Of a DNA stretch of 9,416 nt, positions 1 to 8,339 are shown in pieces. The DNA lies in assembly GCA_024636075.1 (NCBI GenBank), contig JAGXHS010000101.1:1-9416 (forward strand), written 5' to 3'. Source of the stretch: Propionibacteriaceae bacterium. Its GTDB lineage: Bacteria; Actinomycetota; Actinomycetes; Propionibacteriales; Propionibacteriaceae. The position numbers and the translations under genes are program-made. The notes beneath the pieces are model-generated. The model saw only the letters and a program-made list of their open reading frames with translations. It had not been told where the DNA came from and ran no database searches. Position 1 is the first letter of the stretch. The number at the start of each line of letters is the position of its first letter.

Positions 1-2391
1 CACCTGATGCGCGGCGTCGCCATGGGTTCCGGACGGATTCTCGCGGAACCTGTCGGGGTGTCACGGACCGGCAGCCGGCTGAAACCCGCCATCAGTCCGG
101 CGGTGGCGGTGCGCTGCCATGACGCCTCGACCAAACCCATCGAGGTGTCTGCGGCGCGCCAGGCTGTTCGTGCTGATCTGGTTGCTCAGGTTCAGTTGCT
201 GTTGGATGCTCGGACGACGATCGCCGCACCCGCGGGTGAGCGTCTGTTGACGCCCAGCGACGTCGCAGTGTTGACCCGCAGCAACAGCAACGGCCAAGCC
301 ATCTGCGACCAGCTGAACGCCGCTGGCGTGGCCGCCGTCTTCACCGGTGCCAGCAGCGTCTTCAAGTCCCCGGCGGCGAACGCCTGGCGCGACATGCTGC
401 TGGCGATCGCCGACCCCCGCCCAGCCAATCTCGCCCGGGCGGCGCTGACGCCGCTGATCGGTTGGTGCTTCGACGACCTGGCTGAAGCCCACCATGACAC
501 GACCGCGGCCCGTGGTAGTGGACGCACCCTGGATGAACTGGCGGTGCAGGTTCGCACGGCCAGCTGGATTCTGGCGGACCAGGGAATCGCGGCGATGTTC
601 GAGGCACTCAATCACCGCAACGACCTGTATGCCCGACTGCTCGGCTCGGCTGGCGGTGAACGACTCCTCACTGACATCAAGCACGTGGCCCAGTTGCTGG
701 TGCGGGCCGAAACAGCTGGCCGGGACGCCACCAGCCTGATGACCTGGCTGGATGAACACATCGCCGGCGCCGCGGACGATGATGCCGATCTGGCCTCGAG
801 GCGGATCGAAACCGACAGGGACGCCGTCCAGGTGATGACGGTGCACCGGGCCAAGGGCCTCGAGTTCCCCGTGGTGCTGCTCTCCGACGCAGCTGACGTG
901 TACGTGCCGGACAGGCCGAAGCACAACGCACCGGTGGTCATCCACACCGACGATCGGCGGGTGCTGCACGTCTACCAGGGCCGAAAGGACCCGGCCACTC
1001 GACAGAACCGTGACGAAGCCATCGATGAGGAACTGCGGCTGCTGTACGTGGCGATGACGAGAGCACAGTCGTTGTTGATGTTGTGGTGGTCACCCTCCAG
1101 GAACACCCCGTGCTCGCCGCTGCAACGCCTGCTGTTCGGTGAACTCGGCGACGGCTCGGTGCTACCCAGCGAGGTGGAGGTCACCAGATCGCCGCGCGAG
1201 GTGCGTTGGATCGACCCTTCGCTGGTCAGTGTCACCACCATGACACAGGACACCGCCGCCGAGAGGGCCCATTCCGTGCCGGGCCCCAGCAGCGCAGATG
1301 GGACCGGTCCTCCACCCGCCCTGCGATCGCGAGACTTCGAGCGCCGCATCGATTCCGGTTGGCGACGCACCTCCTACTCGTCGCTCACCTCCGAAGCCCA
1401 CGGATGGACCGAGCCGGGCGTCACCGGTATGCAGCACGATGTCGACGAACCGGTTGAGGACCCTGCCGATGACGACTCCCCACTGGAGGACGACACAACA
1501 GCTTCTGCGGTGAGTCTCTCGCCACTGTCCGGGCTGCCGGGTGGCGTCAGTTTCGGATCATTGGTGCATTCGGTGCTGGAGAATCTCAGCACCGGTGGCG
1601 ATCTGGGCGCCAGCATCACTTCGCAGGTTCATCGGGCGCTGGCCAGGATGCCCATCGATCAGGTTGCTCCGGATGATCTGATCAATGGACTGCACCGGGT
1701 GATGCACACTGATCTGGCCCCCTTGGCGCCAGGGCTGACCCTGGCCGACATCGACGACCGGGATCGTCTGGCTGAACTCGACTTCGAGTTGCCGTTGGCC
1801 AACTTGACGAGTTCGACGCACTCGCCGGGCACCCTGGCCGACATCGCGATGGTCCTCGCCGAGCAATCCACGGGCGCTGCTGGCTCGAGCGACACTTTCG
1901 GCGCTCGCTACGCCCAGCACCTGATCGACAGTCCGGTGCACGGCAAGACCCTGCACGGATTCCTCACCGGATCCGTCGATGCCGTGATCCGCTTCCAGCA
2001 GGGTGGCGTCACGCGCTACGGCGTGATCGACTACAAGACGAACCGGATCCCGGTGCCGGACGGTGAGCTGTTGAGTGTGGAGCACTACTCGCGGGCAGCC
2101 ATGGAGGACGCGATGATCACTTCGCACTATCCCCTGCAGGCGTTGCTCTACTCCGTGGCGCTGCACCGCCAGTTGATGCTGCGGCTACCCGGCTACGATC
2201 CGGCACAGCACCTGGCGGGAATCGGCTACCTCTTCGTGCGTGGCATGAACGGACCGGACACGCCACACACCGCGGGCGGCAGCTGCGGTGTCTTCGGCTG
2301 GCGACCGACGGCTGAGGTGGTGCAGCGTATCTCTGACGTGCTCAGCGGGACGACCGAGCGGCAGAATCACACAACAGGCGGTCCTCGATGA
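1..2391 (+). CDS. recB: RecBCD subunit RecB, C-terminal part (cut by left edge)
   Basis: Beta subunit of the RecBCD helicase-nuclease (exonuclease V), which unwinds and degrades DNA from double-strand ends. The frame is open from base 1, so the N-terminal motor with Walker A and B lies outside; about 440 residues seem missing by comparison with E. coli RecB (1180 aa). Numbering from base 1, the visible 796 residues hold the second half of the SF1A motor: TVHRAKGLEF (about 280-289) and LYVAMTRA with arginine finger R354. A variable linker follows, with an acidic stretch near 480-502. The C-terminal RecB-type nuclease domain has H523 (LVHSVLENL), E592, D660 (GSVDAV), D677 and K679 (VIDYKTN), Q713 and Y717 (LQALLY), matching the E. 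coli catalytic set as I recall it. The sequence around YLFVRGMNG also matches the RecB tail. It overlaps recD by ATGA, the usual recC-recB-recD order. AddA is less likely because of the recD partner. Confidence 0.95.
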   Translation, partial: HLMRGVAMGSGRILAEPVGVSRTGSRLKPAISPAVAVRCHDASTKPIEVSAARQAVRADLVAQVQLLLDARTTIAAPAGERLLTPSDVAVLTRSNSNGQAICDQLNAAGVAAVFTGASSVFKSPAANAWRDMLLAIADPRPANLARAALTPLIGWCFDDLAEAHHDTTAARGSGRTLDELAVQVRTASWILADQGIAAMFEALNHRNDLYARLLGSAGGERLLTDIKHVAQLLVRAETAGRDATSLMTWLDEHIAGAADDDADLASRRIETDRDAVQVMTVHRAKGLEFPVVLLSDAADVYVPDRPKHNAPVVIHTDDRRVLHVYQGRKDPATRQNRDEAIDEELRLLYVAMTRAQSLLMLWWSPSRNTPCSPLQRLLFGELGDGSVLPSEVEVTRSPREVRWIDPSLVSVTTMTQDTAAERAHSVPGPSSADGTGPPPALRSRDFERRIDSGWRRTSYSSLTSEAHGWTEPGVTGMQHDVDEPVEDPADDDSPLEDDTTASAVSLSPLSGLPGGVSFGSLVHSVLENLSTGGDLGASITSQVHRALARMPIDQVAPDDLINGLHRVMHTDLAPLAPGLTLADIDDRDRLAELDFELPLANLTSSTHSPGTLADIAMVLAEQSTGAAGSSDTFGARYAQHLIDSPVHGKTLHGFLTGSVDAVIRFQQGGVTRYGVIDYKTNRIPVPDGELLSVEHYSRAAMEDAMITSHYPLQALLYSVALHRQLMLRLPGYDPAQHLAGIGYLFVRGMNGPDTPHTAGGSCGVFGWRPTAEVVQRISDVLSGTTERQNHTTGGPR
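2376..2381 (+). promoter_or_regulatory. Ribosome binding site for recD inside the recB end
   Basis: AGGCGG lies 6 bases before the ATG at 2388 and differs from the AGGAGG consensus at one position. It supports this start, which overlaps the recB stop as ATGA, and suggests translational coupling of recB and recD. Confidence 0.6.
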
Positions 2392-4187
2392 CGGAGCTCG
2401 CGATTTCGGCCCGCGGCCTGTTGGGCGAGTTCCACCAGGCGGGGGTTCTCGACCTGGCCGACGTGCACGGCGCCAGCACGATCGGGCGTCTGGGTGGCGA
2501 CACCGCCGAGCCCACCCTGCTGGCGGTGGCACTGTGCATCCGCGCCGTCCGCAACGGGTCGGTCTGCCTCGACATCACCTCAGTGCGTGCCGCGGTGACC
2601 ACCGAAGTGCGCGGGGGCCGGGCCATCCGCGACGAGTCTTCGTCCGCCGAGATCGACCCCGACGAACTGCCGTGGCCCGAGGCAGATGAGTGGCGGACGC
2701 GCTTGCACGCGTCGCCGCTGCTGGCCGGCAAGGACGCTCCACTCAACTCCCAACCACTTCGACTGGTGTGGCCGCTGCTGTACCTGGAGCGGTACTGGAT
2801 CGACGAGACCATCGTTCGCGAAGAGCTGGAATCACGCAGGATGCGAACGCCCCAGGTGGTTGACATCAGCCAATTGGACGGCCTGCTGGATCAGCTCTTC
2901 GCAGATCCCAGGGCCGCTCGACAACGTGATGCAGCGCGGGCGGTGGCGCTGCACAACACGGTGATCATCTCCGGCGGCCCGGGTACCGGCAAGACCACCA
3001 CGGTCGCCAAGGTGCTCGCCTGTCTGCAATCCCTCTCACCCGATCCTCTTCGGATCGCACTGGCAGCACCGAGCGGCAAGGCAGCGAATCGCCTGCAACA
3101 GTCTGTGCAACAGGTGAGCCGTGAACTGCCCGATGGGGTGGCCCTACCGCACCTTCCGAGCGGCGTCACCGTGCATCGACTCCTGGGATCCAAAGGCCCC
3201 GGTCGCGGTTTCTCGCGCGGCAAGGACGACCCGCTGCCGCACGACGTGGTGGTCGTCGACGAGGTGTCCATGCTGGCGTTGCCGATGATGGCTCGGCTGC
3301 TCGCCGCAACCGAACCGCGCAGCACCCTGATCCTGATTGGTGATCCGCACCAGCTCACGTCGGTGGACGCCGGTTCTGTGCTGGCCGATCTGGTCACCGC
3401 GATTGAAGAGCACGGTTCCCGGCGCGCCGAACTCGTGGAACTCACCCACAACTGGCGGTTCGAGGGGGCGATCGACCAGTTGGCACAGGCTGTTCGACGC
3501 GGCGATGCCAGCGAGGCACTGCAGATTCTGACGGCAGGCCATCCGGATGTGCAGTTCACCCACGACACCCGCCAGCACACCAGTCTCTCCGGGGTCGCCG
3601 GACTCGCCGAGCGGGTCGCGGATTCGGCGCTGGCGGTGCAACGAGCAGCAGAAGCCGGCGACGGGACTGCCGCATTGCAGCATCTCGACCGCCATCGGGT
3701 GCTGTGCGCCCACCGCGGCGGACCATGGGGTGTGACCCATTGGGGACGGCTGGTGCAGGAGCATATCGACAGCATCGTGCCGCCCACTGACCGGAGCCCG
3801 TATCCCGTGGGTCGTCCACTGCTGTTGACCCGCAACATGGCAGAACTCGGCTTGTTCAACGGCGACACCGGGGTGGTGGTGCGCCATGGCGACCTGATCC
3901 GGGTCGCGATGGGCGATCCGGAGGATCCGCGATTGCTGTCGCCGTACCTGCTGGATCAGGTGCAGCATCTCTACGCGATGACGGTGCACAAGTCACAGGG
4001 AAGCCAGTTCGATGATGTGACCCTGGTCCTGCCGCCGATCGACTCGCCCCTGCTGAGCCGCGAACTGCTCTACACCGCCATCACCAGGGCACGTTCGGGA
4101 GTGCACCTGATCGGTGATCCGGAGGCCTTCGTGAAGGCTGTCAACACCCCCGCCGACCGAACCTCAGGCGTCGCCCGCGGCTGGTGA
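2388..4187 (+). CDS. recD: RecBCD subunit RecD (5'-3' SF1B helicase)
   Basis: Alpha subunit of RecBCD, the 5'-3' motor that works beside the RecB motor on the opposite strand. The 599 residues match the usual RecD length (E. coli 608) and are too short for stand-alone RecD2 (about 700 or more). Residues 1-170 are the N-terminal domain that contacts RecC/RecB in known structures. The motor follows: Walker A GGPGTGKT with K202, motif Ia LAAPSGKAANRL near 225, Walker B VVVVDEVSM with D291 and E292, motif III GDPHQL at 318-323, and the UvrD-like C-terminal helicase region with MTVHKSQGSQF from 531 and LYTAITRAR with R567. All key residues are present. The ATG is chosen because it forms ATGA with the recB stop and has AGGCGG 6 bases upstream. 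The gene ends 15 bases from the stop of convergent nudC. Confidence 0.96.
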   Translation: MTELAISARGLLGEFHQAGVLDLADVHGASTIGRLGGDTAEPTLLAVALCIRAVRNGSVCLDITSVRAAVTTEVRGGRAIRDESSSAEIDPDELPWPEADEWRTRLHASPLLAGKDAPLNSQPLRLVWPLLYLERYWIDETIVREELESRRMRTPQVVDISQLDGLLDQLFADPRAARQRDAARAVALHNTVIISGGPGTGKTTTVAKVLACLQSLSPDPLRIALAAPSGKAANRLQQSVQQVSRELPDGVALPHLPSGVTVHRLLGSKGPGRGFSRGKDDPLPHDVVVVDEVSMLALPMMARLLAATEPRSTLILIGDPHQLTSVDAGSVLADLVTAIEEHGSRRAELVELTHNWRFEGAIDQLAQAVRRGDASEALQILTAGHPDVQFTHDTRQHTSLSGVAGLAERVADSALAVQRAAEAGDGTAALQHLDRHRVLCAHRGGPWGVTHWGRLVQEHIDSIVPPTDRSPYPVGRPLLLTRNMAELGLFNGDTGVVVRHGDLIRVAMGDPEDPRLLSPYLLDQVQHLYAMTVHKSQGSQFDDVTLVLPPIDSPLLSRELLYTAITRARSGVHLIGDPEAFVKAVNTPADRTSGVARGW

Positions 4188-4202
4188 CGGGCAGTCCACA
4201 AA
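4188..4202. other. Convergent 15-base junction between recD and nudC stops
   Basis: This is the only non-coding space between the two opposed operons. It has no room for an intrinsic terminator of its own. The only inverted repeat seen is a 5-bp GCCCG/CGGGC pair (4173-4177 with 4188-4192) that spans the recD stop, has a 10-base loop and lacks a T-tract on either strand. Transcripts from each side probably run into the opposite gene unless stopped by Rho. Confidence 0.7.
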
Positions 4203-5063
4203 TCAGTCCGGAGAAGGCAGTTCGCCGGCGCGCCAGCGGGCGATGATGCGCCCGGCAATCGAGACCGACGACGGCACCGCCCACTCACCCGACGCGAGTC
4301 CCTCTGCGAGCTCCTCCCGACTGACCCACTGGGCCCATCCCAGTTCGATGCCGTCCACCACGGGTTCCCCGCTCCCCCTGGCGACGAAACCCATCATCAG
4401 TGATCGTGGAAACGGCCACGGCTGGCTCGCCAGGTAGCGAACAGCTGACAGCTGGACACCCGACTCCTCGCCGACTTCCCGGATCACCGCCTGTTCGGCG
4501 CTTTCGCCTGCCTCCACGAAACCGGCCAGCAAGGAGCAGCGACCCGTTGGCCAGCTGACTTGGTGACCGAGCAACAACCGGTCGCGCTCGTCCAGCACCG
4601 CGCAGATCATTGCCGGATCGGTGCGCGGGTAGATCTGTCGACCACATCGACTGCAGATGCGCTCGAACCACCCGTTGCTGGGAGTCGACGACGCTCCGCA
4701 ACGTTCGCAGAATCCTGACGTGGCATGCCACTGCACAATCGCCAGACCAACCGTGACCACCTCGCGCAGTACCGGCGAGAGCCCGGCGTCCCGCGCACTC
4801 TGGCCGTTGGCGAGTTCGCCGGATTGAGCGAACCACGCCGTTCCGTCGCCCACCTCGCGGCCGAGGAAGATGTCATTGCCCGGATCGTAGGCGCGTCCGT
4901 CGGTGCTGTTGACCGCAAACCTCGAGCTGTCCGGGTCAATGGTCAGCAGGCGGGTACCGGTCGCAGCGAACCACTCGCCCAACACCTCCGGGGACGGTCG
5001 CAGTTCACTGTGCCGCGCCAGCCGGGAGCGCATCGACCAGCGCTCGCTCATGGATTCAGTCAC
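4203..5063 (-). CDS. nudC: NAD+ diphosphatase NudC (zinc-ribbon Nudix hydrolase)
   Basis: Hydrolyses NAD(H) to NMN(H) and AMP; studied NudC homologues also remove NAD caps from RNA 5' ends. Of 286 residues, about 1-110 form the weakly conserved N-terminal domain. A four-cysteine zinc ribbon follows: FCERCG (C119, C122) and CSRCG (C137, C140). Next is IYPRTDPAMI, the family signature between zinc ribbon and Nudix domain. The Nudix box fits GX5EX7REUXEEXGU exactly (G181, E187, R195, E196, E199, E200, G202), and SQPWPFPRS at 213-221 is the motif that separates NudC from other Nudix enzymes. The start is uncertain: GTG at 5063 is 9 bases after the adnB stop, with TGAGG 12 bases upstream; ATG at 5051 would remove only four residues and lacks a good ribosome site. 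It is the third gene of the adnA-adnB-nudC cluster. In M. tuberculosis, nudC also lies near adnAB, one TrkA-like gene away. Confidence 0.95.
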   Translation of the reverse strand: MTESMSERWSMRSRLARHSELRPSPEVLGEWFAATGTRLLTIDPDSSRFAVNSTDGRAYDPGNDIFLGREVGDGTAWFAQSGELANGQSARDAGLSPVLREVVTVGLAIVQWHATSGFCERCGASSTPSNGWFERICSRCGRQIYPRTDPAMICAVLDERDRLLLGHQVSWPTGRCSLLAGFVEAGESAEQAVIREVGEESGVQLSAVRYLASQPWPFPRSLMMGFVARGSGEPVVDGIELGWAQWVSREELAEGLASGEWAVPSSVSIAGRIIARWRAGELPSPD

Positions 5064-5072
5064 TTCGCCACG

Positions 5073-8000
5073 CTACCTCAGCATGGCTTCGAGTTCCTCG
5101 CGGCCAGCGAGTCGCTGCGGCCGCTGGATCCGACCCGATGGAAAGTGTACGAAGACGGCGTCCACATCCTCGGGGACCGCGCCGGTCGCTTGGCACCATG
5201 CCTCCCGGTAGAGCGCGAGCTGCAGCGGATCTGCCGGACGCGACGAGGTCTTCCAATCCACGATCTGATAGTTGTGAGCAGCCACGTCGGCGTAGACCGC
5301 ATCGATCCGGCCACGCACCAGGCGCCCCGCGAGGATCACCTCGAAACTCACCTCCACCTCCACCGGTTGCCGATCGGCGTAGTCGGTGGCGAGGAAGCCC
5401 TCGATCATTTCGGTCAACTCCTCATCGGTGGACACACCACCGGGTTCAGGCAGTTCCACCCCATCCAGTGGCTCGTCCCACCATCCCGCCTGGTGACGGC
5501 GAGCGACCCAGTCATGAAATCGACTGCCCGTCAACGCTGCCCGACCTACGGGCCGCGGCATGGGCCGCACAAGCTCAGCCGCGTAGCTCTGCGGGTCCCC
5601 CAGCGCCCACATCACGCCTGATGCACTGAGGCGAGGTGGCAACGCGATCTCACGCCGGGGTTCTCTGCGCTGCCGGGCTTCGGCCAGTAGCCGATCAATG
5701 TCGCGATCCCAACCACTGAGCAGTTCGAGATGGTCCAACGGCACAGCTGGCTCCCCGGGACGATGGACTGGCGCCGATCCGCTGCCGGGTGCCGACTGGG
5801 CATCAGCTGCCTCCGACACCCACTCAACCAGCTCACCTCGACGGGCCATTTCGTCGGGATCAGGTGTCCTCGGCCAGTCGACTGGATGGACCACCGGTGG
5901 CAGCGGATTCGTGGTCGCCTGTTCGGTGCGCTCGTCAAGGAGGGTTCCTTGCCGAGACGCTTCCCCGCGGGCGACCTGGAGGTAGCTTGCTTCTGCCCGC
6001 GGTTTCAGCAGTCCTGCGCGCCAGGTGTGACCGCTGACCAGCAGCCGTCGGCGAGCCCGTGTCACCGCCACGTAGGCGAGACGATCCTCACTACGTCGTT
6101 GGCCCTGCTTCAACTCCGCTGCGTACTCGTCGATTGCCTGGCGGGTGGCCTCCGCCAACTGAGGAATGGCGTCCCAGTCGCCGCGAAGTTCAGCCGGGAT
6201 CACGCTGGCGCTCGTCACCCAGTTGTCACTCACCCGATCCGATGGGAAGACTCCCTCGACGAGGCTTGGCAGATACACGTGGTCCCACTCAAGGCCTTTG
6301 GCCTTGTGAATGGTCAGCAACTTCACCGAGTTCCGATCGCTGGGAACAGCCCGCTCCAATCCCACCCCATGCTCAAGTTCAGCGTCCAGGTAGGCCAACA
6401 GGCCTGCCAACGATCCGTCCTGATCAACTCCGGTGTATTCAGCGACGGCATCACAGAATCGTTCCAGCTGTTCCGAGCCTCCTGCTCGGAGCAGTTCGTT
6501 GCTGGATTGCAGCTCCACGTCCAGACCGGTGACACTGATCACACGGCGCGTCAGGTCGAGCACCGGCTCATCGACGTGTCGCCGCAGCATCCGCAACTCG
6601 GCGGCGAAGCGTGCGAGACGAGCTCGCCCCGCCTCCGACAAGCCGGCATCGGCCGGGTCATCGATGGCATCCAGCAGCGAAAGACCGTCGACGCGGTCCA
6701 GCATGGCCAGTGATTGGTTGAGTTCGTCGATCAATCCCACGGTGACAGGGCCGTCGGCAGCGGCGTCGAAAGCTGCGTCGGTCGTGGTGGCCAGCTGCGT
6801 GGCGCGCCGCGCCAACACCGCCAAATCGCTGGGCCCGATTCGCCACCTGCCGCCGGAGAGCAGCCCGACGACGTCGCCATTCGCCATCACGTCGTCCAAC
6901 GCGCGCAGCATCGACACGACGTGGGCCACCTCGGGCAACCTGAGCAACCCACCCAGACCCACGATCTCCACCGGAATGTCACGGTCGACGAGTTCTGCGT
7001 AGATCGCCGGGACGTCTGCGTTGCGGCGCACCAGGACAGCCACAGCCGCCCAGTTCGGGACCCGCCCGGAGCGCTGAGAGTCGAGGACGCTGTCCGCCAA
7101 CCAGCTGACCTCCTCGTGCCAGGTGTCGAACTGCGCACAGATCACGTCGGCGGGTGGTGTCGCCTCCGGCGCCGTGAGCCGTACCGTGGGCATCGAGCTG
7201 CCGACCACCGCCGGGTCATGACGCAAACCGCGGGCGATGTCGTTGGCGACATCCAGGATTTGTTGTCCGCTGCGCCGGTTGACGCTCAGCGTGTGGCGAG
7301 TCGCCGGTTGCCCCCGGTGGTTGCGGAAGCGTTCAGCAAAGCCCAACACATTGCTGGCCGCCGCGCCGCGCCAGCCGTAGATGGCCTGGAAGGGGTCCCC
7401 GACAGCAGTCACCGGGTGCCCCAGCCCAAACGCCGGGGTCGGCCCGGAGAACAACCCGGCAAGCACGTCCGCCTGGGCCGCCGACGTGTCCTGGTACTCG
7501 TCCAGCAGCACCACTTTGAACTCGTCACGCAACATCTCGCCCACCCGGTGCGAGCGACGCACCAATTCGGCGGCGGTAGCCATCTGGTCTGCGAACTCGA
7601 CCACTGAGAGTTGGCGCTTCAGCTCCCGGTAGTCGTCCACCAGATTCAACAGTTCCAGTCGTTCGCGGGCCGCCACCTCGGCCTTCCGGACAGCGTTGTA
7701 GGGCTTGCCGCGATACATCGGCGCCTCGGCGAGCTCGGACAGGAACGCGGCTGTCTGCTGCTCCACCTCCACCCGGGTCACCAGGTGCGATGTCAGGTCA
7801 GCGTCCAGTTTCAACACCCGCTCCGTGATCGAATCGGGACGCAGCCGCGACAAGTGCTGCAATGGTCCCTCGGCCGCTGCCACCACCCTTGACGCCAATC
7901 GGTACCGGGCAGCCCCGGTGATCATCACCGGATCGGTGTCCGCCGCGATCCGCAGACCGTGCTCGGCAACAAGCCTGGCCGCGAAGGAGTCGTAGGTCAT

Positions 8001-8339
8001 GATCAACTCTTCGCCGGCGTCGTCCGCACCTTCCCCGACGACGACCCCGGCGCGATCCAGCGAGCTGCCCACCCGTTCGGCCAGTTCAGCGGCCGCCTTG
8101 CGGGTGAAGGTGAGCCCCAGCACCTGGTGTGGCTTCACCTGCCCGGTGCCCACCAACCACACAACCCGGGCGGCCATCACGGTGGTCTTGCCGGAACCGG
8201 CACCGGCGATGATCACTCCCGGTTCGAGTGGGGAACAGATTGCTGCCAGCTGTTCATCGGAGAATTCGATCTGCAGTGCCTCGCACAATTCGTCTGCGCC
8301 ACCCAAGGGTGAATGCGCAGTGGTCGGCAATCCTCGCAT
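5073..8339 (-). CDS. adnB: AdnB, helicase-nuclease subunit of AdnAB
   Basis: Lead motor-nuclease of the actinobacterial AdnAB heterodimer, which resects double-strand ends for homologous recombination. From ATG 8339 it has 1088 residues, close to M. tuberculosis AdnB (about 1100). UvrD-type motifs are complete: GAGSGKT with K51, TFTRKAAAELAERV near 76, LLDEYQDTS with D280 and E281, AVGDPFQAIYGWRGA near 312, TIHKAKGLEWDHVYLP, and AYVAVTRARRR with R761. The C-terminal RecB-type nuclease has H942, E996, D1013 (GRIDAVY), D1028 and K1030 (VDWKT), Q1040 and Y1044 (QLALYR). No cysteine set for an iron-sulfur cluster is present, as expected for AdnB. The frame is open further upstream to 8522, but that stretch overlaps adnA and is low-complexity. 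ATG 8339 shares a base with the adnA stop (TGATG), has AGGGG 7 bases upstream, and begins just before the Q-motif-like SDEQ. AddA or plain UvrD is less likely given the AdnA partner. Confidence 0.93.
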   Translation of the reverse strand: MRGLPTTAHSPLGGADELCEALQIEFSDEQLAAICSPLEPGVIIAGAGSGKTTVMAARVVWLVGTGQVKPHQVLGLTFTRKAAAELAERVGSSLDRAGVVVGEGADDAGEELIMTYDSFAARLVAEHGLRIAADTDPVMITGAARYRLASRVVAAAEGPLQHLSRLRPDSITERVLKLDADLTSHLVTRVEVEQQTAAFLSELAEAPMYRGKPYNAVRKAEVAARERLELLNLVDDYRELKRQLSVVEFADQMATAAELVRRSHRVGEMLRDEFKVVLLDEYQDTSAAQADVLAGLFSGPTPAFGLGHPVTAVGDPFQAIYGWRGAAASNVLGFAERFRNHRGQPATRHTLSVNRRSGQQILDVANDIARGLRHDPAVVGSSMPTVRLTAPEATPPADVICAQFDTWHEEVSWLADSVLDSQRSGRVPNWAAVAVLVRRNADVPAIYAELVDRDIPVEIVGLGGLLRLPEVAHVVSMLRALDDVMANGDVVGLLSGGRWRIGPSDLAVLARRATQLATTTDAAFDAAADGPVTVGLIDELNQSLAMLDRVDGLSLLDAIDDPADAGLSEAGRARLARFAAELRMLRRHVDEPVLDLTRRVISVTGLDVELQSSNELLRAGGSEQLERFCDAVAEYTGVDQDGSLAGLLAYLDAELEHGVGLERAVPSDRNSVKLLTIHKAKGLEWDHVYLPSLVEGVFPSDRVSDNWVTSASVIPAELRGDWDAIPQLAEATRQAIDEYAAELKQGQRRSEDRLAYVAVTRARRRLLVSGHTWRAGLLKPRAEASYLQVARGEASRQGTLLDERTEQATTNPLPPVVHPVDWPRTPDPDEMARRGELVEWVSEAADAQSAPGSGSAPVHRPGEPAVPLDHLELLSGWDRDIDRLLAEARQRREPRREIALPPRLSASGVMWALGDPQSYAAELVRPMPRPVGRAALTGSRFHDWVARRHQAGWWDEPLDGVELPEPGGVSTDEELTEMIEGFLATDYADRQPVEVEVSFEVILAGRLVRGRIDAVYADVAAHNYQIVDWKTSSRPADPLQLALYREAWCQATGAVPEDVDAVFVHFPSGRIQRPQRLAGREELEAMLR
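5076..5080 (-). promoter_or_regulatory. Possible ribosome binding site for nudC
   Basis: TGAGG on the minus strand lies just before the adnB TAG stop, 12 bases ahead of the GTG at 5063 and 24 ahead of the ATG at 5051. The spacing is long for GTG and too long for ATG, so it weakly favours the GTG start. Confidence 0.35.

Noticed and set aside
61..969. A 302-codon minus-strand open frame opposite recB
   Set aside because: It is the codon-aligned antisense shadow of recB, whose helicase motifs are unmistakable on the + strand.
2388..4187. Stand-alone RecD2 instead of RecD
   Set aside because: At 599 residues it has no room for the long N-terminal region of RecD2, and it is translationally coupled to recB.
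4173..4192. GCCCG/CGGGC hairpin as a bidirectional terminator
   Set aside because: The stem is only 5 bp with a 10-base loop and there is no T-tract on either side; such repeats are expected by chance in GC-rich DNA.
4725..5621. A 298-codon + strand open frame across the nudC/adnB boundary
   Set aside because: It is codon-aligned antisense to both genes, which share a frame, so the same stop-poor effect explains it. It shows no recognisable motif.
5730..7607. Two consecutive + strand open frames of 327 and 297 codons opposite adnB (5730-6713 and 6714-7607)
   Set aside because: They lie in the codon-aligned antisense frame of adnB. In GC-rich genes that frame is stop-poor because TTA, CTA and TCA codons are rare. 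Their translations resemble no protein family, whereas adnB shows all its helicase and nuclease motifs.
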